DNA from: Chitinophagaceae bacterium
GTDB taxonomy: Bacteria > Bacteroidota > Bacteroidia > Chitinophagales > Chitinophagaceae
Direction of reading: 5' to 3'
NCBI GenBank assembly: GCA_022843585.1
Contig: JALHNJ010000001.1
Location: 1-64,000 of the forward strand
DNA: 64,000 nucleotides
Positions 1 to 8,357 of the stretch are shown piece by piece. Position 1 is the first letter of the stretch. The number at the start of each line of letters is the position of its first letter. A program made the translations under genes and the position numbers. The notes under the pieces are model-generated. The model worked only from the letters and a program-made list of their open reading frames with translations. It did no database searches and was not told where the DNA came from.

Positions 1-360
1 TATCATGTTAGAAAGGCTCTAAGGCCTATGGGGTTTTACGGTCTTATTCCACCTCTTGTTCTTTCTATATCTGTTCTTTTACTGTTACTAAATTTATTGA
101 TTTGTAAACATAGGATGGGGGTTTGCTGCTATGCTGGCAGACGAATAAATCCTCATCTTATTGTTCGCTATCAGCTGCAGTTCGGTCTCACCGAATTCTA
201 TTGAGCTTTTGTTATTATCTTCATCATCAGTAATTCTATTGGGCTTCAGTACCGGGCTGGACGAACATAAATTCCAGCACATCAGCAAGCCCTGAACGTT
301 ATCTCCTAATCTTCGCCAACAGCTTTGTCTTACATTTTAAAAAAGGCACACCGACTATTA
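1..360. other. Intergenic/edge region with no supported gene
   Basis: No gene can be supported here. The 64-codon minus-strand ORF at 94-288 has no recognisable motif and lies downstream of the T9SS gene. On the plus strand one frame is open from base 1 to about 204 and encodes a short hydrophobic stretch followed by a basic, Cys-containing tail. It could be the end of a gene entering from outside the window or chance. No terminator hairpin with a T-run was recognised. Confidence 0.4.
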
Positions 361-1593
361 TTACTTCGCCACAAGAGTAGTTGAAAAAGTAGTTACACCC
401 TTTGTTAGCTTCAGCAGGTACATACCTTTTGTAAGATGTTTATCTAATTCTACCACTACTAAATTTCCATTAAGCTCTTTACTAAAAGAAGTAACAAGTT
501 TTCCTTCCATTCCATATAATTGTATAGTGTACGAACCGGCAGGAAGAGAAATAGCATTAATAGTAAAGCGATTTTCGGTAACTGGATTTGGATAAACCAG
601 TAATTGTAATTTATTATCCATTACGATAGACCGGGTAACAGAATAACGAACAACTCCATTCTTATCGGTTTGTTTGATACGATAAAAGTTTCTCCCTTGT
701 ATTGGCCATGCATCTGTATGTACATAAACATGGGGACCGCTTCCCCCCGTCGCTGCGGTGATGCCAATAGAAAAAAAGTTGTTGCCATTCACACTTCTTT
801 GTACTTCATAATTTTGTACGTCCGCTTCGTCGGCGGTCTTCCATTGTAACCTAACGTTGTTTTCCTGCCGCTCTGCCATGAACGAGATAAAACGAACAGG
901 CAACGCAACGCTTTCTCCCATTAATGACCACCATTTATAAAGATCAGTATCGGCGATGCTTGCAACAGTTACGGTGTTACTGTTTATGTCGGCCACACCT
1001 GTTGGAGCAAAATCATCCCAGGTGTTGGTATCATCATTCCACCTCAAAGCATCAACAGTTGGTTCTGCAATGGTATTAGGCGCAGCATGTTCTGCATCTA
1101 TATAGCCAAATTGCACATTGCTGAACGAAGGTTTTACAGTATAGCCTTGTGCATTCAGTTGCCAAAACCGGTCAATAAAATAAAGTGAGTGATCGGTACC
1201 ACTTCGGTTAAGATTAGTAACACCGGTGGGAAGAGTTAAACTGTTTTGTGGGGCCGTTGAAAAAGTTGAAAAGAGAAAATTGCCTGCGCCAGTGCCAGCA
1301 TTTTTGGTAAACGTCAATGGCATATAAGTAGTGCCATCGCTCCAGGGAATGGTATAGGTTCCGATGGTTTGTCCAATCATCCACTGTACTTTATTATTTT
1401 CTCCTTCACTGATGATGCTACCGTCGAATCTTGTTATAGCATTAGCATCATCATTTGCAATAACAAGGGTGGCGTTATTTGCAATGACCATTTGTGCACC
1501 ATTTACTACAAGCCTTGCCTGGCCCGAAGCGGTGAATGCTATCATTACCATAACAGGTAATAACAGGTGTTTTATTACGGCAATATTTTTCAT
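361..1593 (-). CDS. Exported protein with type IX secretion C-terminal sorting domain
   Basis: This 410-residue protein starts with a signal peptide (MKNIAVIKHLLLPVMVMIAF, then ending near SGQA). Its last ~80 residues have the T9SS type A sorting pattern: a YPNPV motif, then alternating beta strands, and a basic end (TLVAK). Cargo of this kind crosses the outer membrane through the Por system and is usually anchored at the cell surface. The middle has beta-rich segments and a stretch (residues ~235-320, with NFYRIKQTDKNG) that often precedes the sorting tail in Bacteroidota. No catalytic motif is visible, so the surface function is unknown. It sits 20 bases downstream of the fibre-like gene on the same strand and is probably cotranscribed with it. 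Confidence 0.85.
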   Translation of the reverse strand: MKNIAVIKHLLLPVMVMIAFTASGQARLVVNGAQMVIANNATLVIANDDANAITRFDGSIISEGENNKVQWMIGQTIGTYTIPWSDGTTYMPLTFTKNAGTGAGNFLFSTFSTAPQNSLTLPTGVTNLNRSGTDHSLYFIDRFWQLNAQGYTVKPSFSNVQFGYIDAEHAAPNTIAEPTVDALRWNDDTNTWDDFAPTGVADINSNTVTVASIADTDLYKWWSLMGESVALPVRFISFMAERQENNVRLQWKTADEADVQNYEVQRSVNGNNFFSIGITAATGGSGPHVYVHTDAWPIQGRNFYRIKQTDKNGVVRYSVTRSIVMDNKLQLLVYPNPVTENRFTINAISLPAGSYTIQLYGMEGKLVTSFSKELNGNLVVVELDKHLTKGMYLLKLTKGVTTFSTTLVAK

Positions 1594-1613
1594 AAGGTTG
1601 AATTCAAATGATG

Positions 1614-3032
1614 TTAGTCGGTTATTCTAAATTGTAATTCCTCAACTATAATATTTGTAGTGCCATTATTATTCCGGATAAAAACTTCCAGATAATCACC
1701 GGTGATAAGTCCCAATTCAGTGATTAAAGTAATTTGAAAACTTTGGTTATTGGTAGCAGTAGCCATGGACCCATTAGGCGTGGGAATGATCGTCCCGTTT
1801 TTGGCAATAGCGATGGTAAAGTCGCTGCCATTGCTGGGAGCTTTGGCACCCATAACCACAGTTACTTCAACAGTAATTGGATCTTTTCCCGTATACGTTA
1901 ATCTGTTAGTTGCAGCCGTAAACCGTTTGGTATTGATAGAACTAGTTGTTCCCGCAATTTTATAAAAAATATCCTCCGCTGATATGGTGGTTGACGAGGT
2001 GTTACCGCTCATAAAAATAAAGCCAAATGCCCTCGAGTTGGGGATACCGGTATTTTGACGCATTTCCCATTCCGGTGTATAGGAGTCAAAGCCATTGGTA
2101 TAAGTACCCACACCACGAAACATATTGGTGGTCATTCTACCTCTGTCAATAGTAGCACCGGCATTTACTTTTACTCCTGTGTTCCCGGGATAAATAAAAT
2201 AATTGTTGGAAAGATCAATATCGTTGATGGTGAGTCCAGAAAGAAATTCAATGCCAGCACCGCCATTAATACCTATTATAAAATTATAAGCGGAAGCAAA
2301 TTTACCTACGTTGCCAGTAACCTTCATACCATCGCTGCAGTTCCAATAATTTTTCACCGTAGTTATAGCCTGAAAGCCGCTTATTTGACCAACCCCCAAA
2401 GAAGGAATACCGATTTCCACTACAGAGGAGCCGGAAAAAATATTGCAATATTTTGTTCCCGTAGCGTCTGCAAAATCATATGCTTTTGTGGAGCCGCTGG
2501 CTGGAATTACTGCCAGATTCTCTATAAATACAGAAACGCCGGTGCTACGTAGCACACCACCACTTACAGTTGACATCACTCCATCTTTACCGGGATCAAC
2601 ACCTCTTAGGCCGGCACCGTTCAAGTTGAGATAGTTCGGAGAGATATTTATAATTCCTGAAAAGACATACATCTTGGAGGCATCTAATGTAATAGCATTA
2701 CCAACAGGCGTGGGCAGATCTGCCAATGAATAAACATTTATAAGGTTGGAAGAAGTTGGAGAATAAGCCAAAGCTTGCCACGCAACACCTTTATATATTT
2801 CCAGTGTATTGGTTGTGGTATTATATATCTGTAAACCATTCGGCGGCGTTGTTATTGCATCTCGTTGGGTTGTCGTCATTCGTGGAATAAGCAGTCCGGT
2901 AGTTGTAGAGGCAATGTCGAGCATGGCTTTTGCATCAGGCAAAGCTCCGGTGGCGTTGATGCCGATATTTTGCGACGACCCGTTTATAAATAGAACGGTC
3001 ATTGCAACAAACAGCAGTGTTAGTTTTTTCAT
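1614..3032 (-). CDS. Exported fibre-like / cell-surface protein of unknown function
   Basis: The 472-residue product has a signal peptide (MKKLTLLFVAMTVLFINGSS). A segment follows at residues ~20-95 (IGINATGALPDAKAMLDIAS, then LLIPRMTTTQRDAI) that is very common at the start of Bacteroidota exported fibre-like proteins and resembles phage tail-fibre necks. The rest is Gly/Thr/Asn-rich and probably beta-structured. No sorting domain was recognised at its C-terminus. It is the first gene of a probable two-gene unit with the T9SS cargo gene. A promoter-like box lies 30 bases upstream. The molecular function is unknown; adhesion or structural roles are only guesses. Confidence 0.75.
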   Translation of the reverse strand: MKKLTLLFVAMTVLFINGSSQNIGINATGALPDAKAMLDIASTTTGLLIPRMTTTQRDAITTPPNGLQIYNTTTNTLEIYKGVAWQALAYSPTSSNLINVYSLADLPTPVGNAITLDASKMYVFSGIINISPNYLNLNGAGLRGVDPGKDGVMSTVSGGVLRSTGVSVFIENLAVIPASGSTKAYDFADATGTKYCNIFSGSSVVEIGIPSLGVGQISGFQAITTVKNYWNCSDGMKVTGNVGKFASAYNFIIGINGGAGIEFLSGLTINDIDLSNNYFIYPGNTGVKVNAGATIDRGRMTTNMFRGVGTYTNGFDSYTPEWEMRQNTGIPNSRAFGFIFMSGNTSSTTISAEDIFYKIAGTTSSINTKRFTAATNRLTYTGKDPITVEVTVVMGAKAPSNGSDFTIAIAKNGTIIPTPNGSMATATNNQSFQITLITELGLITGDYLEVFIRNNNGTTNIIVEELQFRITD

Positions 3033-3062
3033 AGTGTTATTTTGGATTTTAGGATTTCAGCG

Positions 3063-3070
3063 CAAACTTA
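3063..3070 (-). promoter_or_regulatory. Candidate -7 promoter box TAAGTTTG for the fibre-like gene
   Basis: On the minus strand TAAGTTTG matches the Bacteroidota -7 consensus TAnnTTTG and ends 30 bases before the ATG at 3032. No TTTG was found at the -33 position, so only half of the promoter is supported. Confidence 0.4.
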
Positions 3071-3277
3071 GTCTGCCCATAACGGAATTAATTTTTATTA
3101 TGGAGAACTAAGGGAAACCGCTTATGCTTTAGGTATGTTAAACCCTATTAGAATTGTAGCGCAGACCATAAAGCTATTCTGCACTTTTTCAACAAAGAAA
3201 AGAATAGTGTTATATGAATGAAGAGATAAATAATTAATTTAATGAAGTGTTTTGATAGCATCGGCCCGTATTAATCG

Positions 3278-4927
3278 TTACTTAATGATCTCTGCCAACA
3301 CCATCGTCTTACACTCTTTCTCTCTCTTCGCCGGGTTCATAAACTTCAGATCAAGTTTTGTTATTTCATAATCAGGAGTAGAAAATTGTTTGTCGAGCTT
3401 GTACCCTGCATCCAGTAATTCTTTTTCATCCCGGGTATCATAAATGATCCAGGTGGTTTGTCCGGGTTGCAACACAGAATCTGCAAAATTTTTATGGAGT
3501 GTGGCGGTGTAAAATGCAAATGACGAGCTATAATCTTCCTGCCAGTAATACACTTTGGCCGGATCTATTTTTCCCTTAGAAGCAAAAGCCAGTTCGTTGC
3601 CTCCCTGGTAGGTAAGCAGCTGCGGGTAGAAATTGCTGTTCAATAAAAAGAAGCTAAAAGACATAGCCGCTACCGGAACGATTATATTTTTTTGTGCAGT
3701 ACTGTACGATTTGCTTTTTACAAAATGGAAGACAATAGCTAATAAAAGAATAGTACCAATAATTACAGCAACAGACCGCACCGGGAAGGCCCAGCCATTA
3801 ATAAAGGCAGATAAGAGCAGCAAGAAGAAAACCAAAATGCTTTGAATGATGAGTATTGTTCTTATCCATTTTTCATTATGCCGGTGCTTCAATATAAATG
3901 TTGCCGCCGCCACCGCCGCAGTTGGAAAAACGATATTGATATAATGGGGCAACTTAAACCCCGCAAAGGCCACCACTAAGAACATAGTAATAAAAACACC
4001 CGTTGTCAGCCACTCATCTGTGCGCTGTAATAAATTTTTAATTCTTTCTATAAATGCAATTACGGTAATAATGCCCCAGGGAGCAAAGGCCCATAAAAAT
4101 GAATGCAAAAAGAACAGGTAATCTTTTTTACCGGTAGTGCCCATGCCGCCACCAAATCGTTCAATACTTTGGTTCAATAAAATAAAAGCAACGCCGTCGA
4201 TATTATTTTTTCCCCGCACTACTTTTTCAGGATGCAGGTTGTATTGCAGGTAATAACAATACACTACCGGGGAAATAAACAAAGCAAAAAGTAAAAGCAG
4301 TATTAACCATTTCCAGTCATAGAGCAATTTCCAATCTTTGCGATACAGTATATAGAAGAGAGCTGCAATGGCCGGAACAAATACAGCAATATGTCCCTTT
4401 GTGCAAAACCCAATTGCTAATCCGAGTGCAGCAGCAGCTACGTTTAATAGTTTTTTAGCTTGTATAAATATCACCAACTGCCAGGTAGCAAAAGCAATAC
4501 AGGCGGTAAGTATTGCATCCATCCGCACATCATTGTTGGCTAATATAAATGCAAAGGCAGAAGCTGCTATTAGTGCGGCCAGCTTTCCGGTTTCCGCATC
4601 ATATAATGCTTTGCCTAAACGGTAAACGGAATAGATACCACCGATAGTAAATAAGAAAGAAGGAAGTTTATAAGCGAAGGTTGTTACACCAAACATTTCA
4701 TAGCTCAATGCGCATAACCAAAAGTGTAAATGGGGTTTATCTAAATAGTCTTTTCCAAAGTCAATAATATTTACGTAATCGCCTGTGAGATACATTCGCA
4801 ATGCAATATTGCCATGGTGTGCTGAGTCATTATCCATCAACGGGACAAACAGGCCGATGCTATACACTAATCCCAACAGGGAAAACAAGAAAAAATAAGT
4901 GTTACGGGAAAGAAAGGGAGTATTCAA
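3278..4927 (-). CDS. ArnT-like / GT39-family membrane glycosyltransferase
   Basis: The ~549-residue polytopic membrane protein has about a dozen hydrophobic helices. The first large periplasmic loop carries the family pattern (DNDSAHHGNIALRMYLTGDY, then DYLDKPHLHFWL), equivalent to the acidic-residue motif and the Y..KPPL..W motif of ArnT and PMT enzymes. DVRMDAILT after helix 3 also fits. These enzymes transfer a sugar from a polyprenyl-phosphate donor to lipid A, protein or another envelope acceptor; the substrate here cannot be predicted. The C-terminal ~130 residues form a soluble domain. The frame has no ATG upstream of the first helix, so the start is TTG at 4927 or a nearby TTG. It stands alone, about 100 bases from arsC. 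Confidence 0.85.
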   Translation of the reverse strand: MNTPFLSRNTYFFLFSLLGLVYSIGLFVPLMDNDSAHHGNIALRMYLTGDYVNIIDFGKDYLDKPHLHFWLCALSYEMFGVTTFAYKLPSFLFTIGGIYSVYRLGKALYDAETGKLAALIAASAFAFILANNDVRMDAILTACIAFATWQLVIFIQAKKLLNVAAAALGLAIGFCTKGHIAVFVPAIAALFYILYRKDWKLLYDWKWLILLLLFALFISPVVYCYYLQYNLHPEKVVRGKNNIDGVAFILLNQSIERFGGGMGTTGKKDYLFFLHSFLWAFAPWGIITVIAFIERIKNLLQRTDEWLTTGVFITMFLVVAFAGFKLPHYINIVFPTAAVAAATFILKHRHNEKWIRTILIIQSILVFFLLLLSAFINGWAFPVRSVAVIIGTILLLAIVFHFVKSKSYSTAQKNIIVPVAAMSFSFFLLNSNFYPQLLTYQGGNELAFASKGKIDPAKVYYWQEDYSSSFAFYTATLHKNFADSVLQPGQTTWIIYDTRDEKELLDAGYKLDKQFSTPDYEITKLDLKFMNPAKREKECKTMVLAEIIK

Positions 4928-5032
4928 ACGTATGCTTTTGGCAAAGTACGTAAAGAATGAGCAGTTTTTAAATATCGTCGGGTCTCTGATAGGGAACCCA
5001 ACTATTAATTCCTAAAGAAATGGCTGGCGATT

Positions 5033-5428
5033 TTATTTTAGCGATGCCAATAAATCAGACACCAGCCCTTTTATATAATCTCTTACTTTATTAAACTCTG
5101 CTGGTTCCATGTGTTTAGGATCAGGTATTTGCCAGTCAATAAATTGTTTGGCTGGCATCCACGGACAAGCATCGCCGCAACCCATCGTTACCACTGCATC
5201 AAAAGGAGCATATTGTTTTACTTCTTCTAAGGATTTTGAATCATGCAGACTCAGATCATAGCCCAGTTCTTTCATTGCAGCAATTGCTTTAGGATTTACG
5301 ATGCCTGATGGTTTTGAACCGGCACTGTAGGCTTCTACACTTTCGCCCCCCAACATTTTTGCAAAAGCCTGGCTCATTTGCGAACGGTTCGAATTTTCTA
5401 CACAAACAAAAAGTAATTTCTTTTTCAT
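5033..5428 (-). CDS. arsC: Arsenate reductase, low-molecular-weight phosphatase fold
   Basis: This 131-residue protein has the P-loop CVENSNRS (Cys9, Arg15) of the LMW-PTP-type arsenate reductases. It also has a pair of further cysteines in MGCGDACPW (Cys84, Cys88) and the general-acid region DWQIPDP (Asp103). It should reduce arsenate to arsenite, with the extra cysteines relaying electrons from thioredoxin or a similar thiol. It is the last gene of the ars operon, 48 bases downstream of the Cys-rich microprotein, and a strong hairpin lies in that gap. Length and motifs are normal for the family. Confidence 0.93.
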   Translation of the reverse strand: MKKKLLFVCVENSNRSQMSQAFAKMLGGESVEAYSAGSKPSGIVNPKAIAAMKELGYDLSLHDSKSLEEVKQYAPFDAVVTMGCGDACPWMPAKQFIDWQIPDPKHMEPAEFNKVRDYIKGLVSDLLASLK

Positions 5429-5446
5429 TCTTATAAATTTTAAAAG

Positions 5447-5470
5447 AGGAGAGGCGATTAAGCCTCTCCT
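5447..5470 (-). terminator. Hairpin between Cys-rich microprotein and arsC
   Basis: AGGAGAGGC and GCCTCTCCT form a perfect 9-base-pair stem around a 6-base loop. On the minus strand a U-rich stretch (CTTTTAAAATTT) follows. It lies between two genes of the ars operon, so it may be a partial internal terminator, an attenuator, or an RNA-stabilising element that sets arsC expression below arsM. I favour a partial terminator. Confidence 0.55.
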
Positions 5471-5476
5471 GAATTG

Positions 5477-5572
5477 TTAGCAGCAACCAATATCACCGCC
5501 ATCGTTTCCACAGCAAATACTGCCGGGTTCACAACAGGTTGGGTCTTTCTGCATTTGATTGTTTGTTTTCAT
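5477..5572 (-). CDS. 31-residue Cys-rich microprotein in the ars operon (not in ORF track)
   Basis: The ORF runs from ATG at 5572 to TAA at 5477 and encodes 31 residues including six cysteines in three CC pairs, with the core TCCEPGSICCGNDGG and the end GCC. The same CCEPGSxCC pattern is the C-terminal tail of the neighbouring ArsM (NCCEPGSGCC). The bases before its ATG (TAAAGCC) are the same as those before the arsM ATG. It lies 35 bases after arsM and 48 before arsC, on the same strand. Vicinal cysteines bind As(III), so an arsenite-buffering or chaperone peptide is my inference. It is too short for the supplied track, and translation is unproven. Confidence 0.6.
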   Translation of the reverse strand: MKTNNQMQKDPTCCEPGSICCGNDGGDIGCC

Positions 5573-5607
5573 GGCTTTACTTTTTATAATGAAACAATAA
5601 GAGACGA

Positions 5608-6465
5608 TTAACAGCAACCGCTTCCTGGCTCACAACAATTTCTATCATCCTTAGCCGGCTTTTCTGCATAAACTGTAATGCTGGTGATTTTTGTATTGCC
5701 TTTTTTGTAAGCCGCTATTTCTTCCGCACTTAAATAATCGGCTAGTATAGAATCAGGGATTACAATTGCTTTATCTTTTTGCAATACGATGTTTTTGAAA
5801 CCGGCTTCTTCAATTATACCGAGGTATTCTTTTTTTTGAATAGCACCCGATACACATCCGGCATATAATTCGGCCACTTCTTTCCATTTCGCAGGAAGCT
5901 CACCTTCCAATACGATGTCAGAGATGGAAAAATGACCGCCGGGTTTTAAAACCCGGTACACTTCGCTAAATACTTTGTGTTTATTAGGAACAAGGTTCAG
6001 CACACAATTACTTACGATCACATCGGCTTTGTTAGCCGTCACCGGCATGTCTTCAATATCTCCTTGTCTGAACTCAACATTATTGAACCCCAATTTTTCT
6101 GCATTATCTCTTGCACGGGCAATCATGGCATCGGTAAAATCAATACCGATTATTTTTCCTTTTTCGCCGGCTAGTTTACGAGCAACAAAGGCATCGTTAC
6201 CAGCTCCGCTGCCAAGATCAATTACTGTATCGCCGTCTTTAATTTTTGCAAACTCAGTTGGCAAGCCGCAGCCTAATCCGAGGTCGGCATCAGGATTATA
6301 GCCGTCGAGTTTGGTATAATCATCGGCCATTATATTATATACCCCATCGCCACAGCAGGCAGATGTTGCACCGCAGCAAGAAGCTGCATTGGTGTCTTTC
6401 GACTGGTTTGCGATTTCGCTGTATTTTTCTTTTACCAGCTGTTTAAGTCGAGAATCGTTATTCAT
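5608..6465 (-). CDS. arsM: Arsenite S-adenosylmethionine methyltransferase
   Basis: The 285-residue protein has the SAM-binding motif VIDLGSGAGNDAF (residues ~81-93) and the three conserved ArsM cysteines: Cys66 in LGCGLP, Cys154 in SNCVLNL and Cys204 in AGCVSGA. Extra CC pairs occur near the N-terminus (SCCGATSACCGDG) and at the very end (CCEPGSGCC), which may capture arsenite. It should methylate As(III) to methylated arsenicals. It is the second gene of the operon, 25 bases after arsR. The length is normal. Confidence 0.93.
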   Translation of the reverse strand: MNNDSRLKQLVKEKYSEIANQSKDTNAASCCGATSACCGDGVYNIMADDYTKLDGYNPDADLGLGCGLPTEFAKIKDGDTVIDLGSGAGNDAFVARKLAGEKGKIIGIDFTDAMIARARDNAEKLGFNNVEFRQGDIEDMPVTANKADVIVSNCVLNLVPNKHKVFSEVYRVLKPGGHFSISDIVLEGELPAKWKEVAELYAGCVSGAIQKKEYLGIIEEAGFKNIVLQKDKAIVIPDSILADYLSAEEIAAYKKGNTKITSITVYAEKPAKDDRNCCEPGSGCC

Positions 6466-6490
6466 GGCTTTATTTTTTAGTAATTAATTA

Positions 6491-6826
6491 TCAGCAACAA
6501 GCTTTTTCGTTTTTTAATTTCAGGTTGGCGAAGAGAAAGCTAAACTCGCTATTGAATTTTTCAAAGGCTTTCCAGTTAATGCAATAGCAGCTGCGGGGAC
6601 CATCAATGGTTCCGGTAATAAGTCCGGCGTTCTTTAATTCTTTTAAATGTTGAGAAACGGTGCTTTGTGCCAATGGCAACAGGTCAACTATTTCACCACA
6701 AATACAAGCATTACGCTGTGCCAGCACTTTTAGAATTGCAATGCGGGCAGGATGTGCCATTGCCTTGGCAAAATTGGCCAGATCTTGTTCTTTCTGAGTA
6801 AATTCTTCTTTCTTGTGAATCGCCAT
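6491..6826 (-). CDS. arsR: ArsR-family arsenic-responsive repressor
   Basis: This 111-residue winged-helix protein has the recognition helix in [19 protein letters not shown]. Cysteines that could bind As(III) are Cys41 and Cys43 (ACICGEIVD, in the helix before the recognition helix), Cys80 and Cys82 (RSCYC) and a terminal CC (110-111). The family represses its own operon and lets go of DNA when metalloid binds. It is the first gene of the operon arsR-arsM-microprotein-arsC. An inverted repeat over its own promoter fits autoregulation. Confidence 0.9.
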   Translation of the reverse strand: MAIHKKEEFTQKEQDLANFAKAMAHPARIAILKVLAQRNACICGEIVDLLPLAQSTVSQHLKELKNAGLITGTIDGPRSCYCINWKAFEKFNSEFSFLFANLKLKNEKACC

Positions 6827-6833
6827 TTTATAA

Positions 6834-6876
6834 TCTTATATCGCAAATATACGATAAGACTATCCAGACAACCAAA
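6834..6876 (-). promoter_or_regulatory. ars operon promoter with overlapping ArsR operator candidate
   Basis: On the minus strand there is a -33 box TTTG (6876-6873), then 21 bases, then a -7 box TATATTTG (6851-6844), ending 17 bases before the arsR ATG. An inverted repeat covers the -7 box: TCTTATATCG at 6834-6843 and CGATAAGA at 6852-6859, with a perfect inner TATCG/CGATA pair. A repressor bound there would block RNA polymerase. Confidence 0.7.
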
Positions 6877-6966
6877 TTTTTTGAATATTATTTTTAGAGG
6901 ATGCTTTTACATTAACAGATACATTAACAGAAGTTGTTGGATATGCTTACATGAAATAGAATATGC

Positions 6967-8316
6967 TTATTGACCAATTGCGGGCCTTGTCCGGGGAATA
7001 AGATGAATTTGTTTTTGCCTTCCATTTATATAGCGAAAGCCCCTTTCGTCGAAATATCCGTCTTCTTCCAGCATTATGCGAATGCTCTTTTTCCATTCAG
7101 GAACATTAGTTGCCGCATTCAGCTCTATGGAATACACCGTTTTTTCGTATAACGGATAATCTCCCGATCCCGGAACCTTACCCTGGTTATCCCACATGCC
7201 AATAGTTGGTCCGGCAGCATGACCATGATAGCCCAATGGGTGTGTGTAGATGGTTGCCTGAATATTTTCCGCTTTTGATTGGGCTAATGCATCGGCTAAT
7301 ATTTGATTGCCTGTTTTTCCTTTTTTATACTGCCCCGTTAATATATCCTGCACCCGGCTGGCTGCGGCAAAAGCTTTTTCCAGATGTTCCGGCAATTTTA
7401 TTTCACCGGGTAATAATATATAAGCATGTTGCTGGCAATCTGTATTGAGACGTAAATAGGTAATACCAATATCAACATGCAATAAATCACCGGGTCTTAT
7501 CACATCATCGTTTGGCCGGTTAGAAAAGCTGCGGAGGTGTTCAAAGTTTGTACTATCACTTCGTTGTGCTGCTACCGATGGGTGAAACCAGGTATCCAAA
7601 CCAAGGTCTTTTATTTTTTTACGAAACCACCATACCACATCATCTGTTGTAGTAATACCCGGGATGATAACTTTTTCCGAAAAACCCTCTTCAATTATTG
7701 CATGAGTTATCGATACTAATTGAGGATACAATTGCATTTCTCTTTCTGTTCTTGTCTCGAGCCAGCGAACCGCCAGTTTTTCTGCCGAAACAACTTTTTG
7801 TTGAAAAGCAGCCGGTAATTTTTTCATCAGTTCGGTATAAGAAGTGTGATCAAGTCCATTAGCATGACCAAAGTTTTCTGAAATATTGATACCGATCTGT
7901 TTAGGATTTCTAGTTGTAATTACGTTGACCAACGCATCCCATTGATCAGGAAAACGTTTCATATCCCAGCTTGCTTTTATGTTTTCACCTACATTGTAGC
8001 GGGCAATGGCCAACTTTTCAAACTGATCATTTTGTTCATTGCGGTAAAACACCAGCATGGTAGTTCGCCGGGCCGACATCCAGGTTGCAGGAAGCATTGT
8101 TTTCAATACCGGGTCTTCATTGTATTCTTCACTGATCAGCACCCAAAGATCTATTCCCGTTTCTTTCATCAGGGAAGGAAGTAAATTATCCAACCTTTCA
8201 GCAAGCACTTCATCAATTACTTTGGCTTGTTCACGGGGAGAAAGAATTTGCTGCGCATCTGCTTTTACTACTAATAGCAAAAAGGAAATAAAGAAGAGTA
8301 GCCGGTAAAACATCAT
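6967..8316 (-). CDS. Exported M24-family metallopeptidase (Xaa-Pro aminopeptidase-like)
   Basis: The start is set at the ATG at 8316, because MMFYRLLFFISFLLLVVKAD gives a clean signal peptide; the longer TTG-started ORF overlaps the upstream gene. The mature protein has an N-terminal creatinase-like domain and a C-terminal pita-bread M24 domain. Candidate metal ligands are in LLHVDIGI, LNTDCQQHAY, HPLGYHGHAAGP, YSIELNAA and MLEEDGYF, which supplies the two Asp, one His and two Glu of the dinuclear metal site. It probably cleaves a peptide or amide in the periplasm; the exact substrate is unknown. It is last in an operon with the EamA transporter and the aminotransferase. Confidence 0.85.
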   Translation of the reverse strand: MMFYRLLFFISFLLLVVKADAQQILSPREQAKVIDEVLAERLDNLLPSLMKETGIDLWVLISEEYNEDPVLKTMLPATWMSARRTTMLVFYRNEQNDQFEKLAIARYNVGENIKASWDMKRFPDQWDALVNVITTRNPKQIGINISENFGHANGLDHTSYTELMKKLPAAFQQKVVSAEKLAVRWLETRTEREMQLYPQLVSITHAIIEEGFSEKVIIPGITTTDDVVWWFRKKIKDLGLDTWFHPSVAAQRSDSTNFEHLRSFSNRPNDDVIRPGDLLHVDIGITYLRLNTDCQQHAYILLPGEIKLPEHLEKAFAAASRVQDILTGQYKKGKTGNQILADALAQSKAENIQATIYTHPLGYHGHAAGPTIGMWDNQGKVPGSGDYPLYEKTVYSIELNAATNVPEWKKSIRIMLEEDGYFDERGFRYINGRQKQIHLIPRTRPAIGQ

Positions 8317-8357
8317 AAACGGTTTGTTTACCGAATGTAAAAAACATGTTGCAGAAA

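Noticed and set aside
1-204. Plus-strand open frame with a hydrophobic stretch at the window edge
   Set aside because: Short, no motif, and its beginning lies outside the window; not enough to call a gene.
94-288. 64-codon minus-strand ORF downstream of the T9SS gene
   Set aside because: No motif, signal or family resemblance.
2055-2552. 165-codon plus-strand ORF
   Set aside because: Antisense to the exported fibre-like gene, with no recognisable domain or start context.
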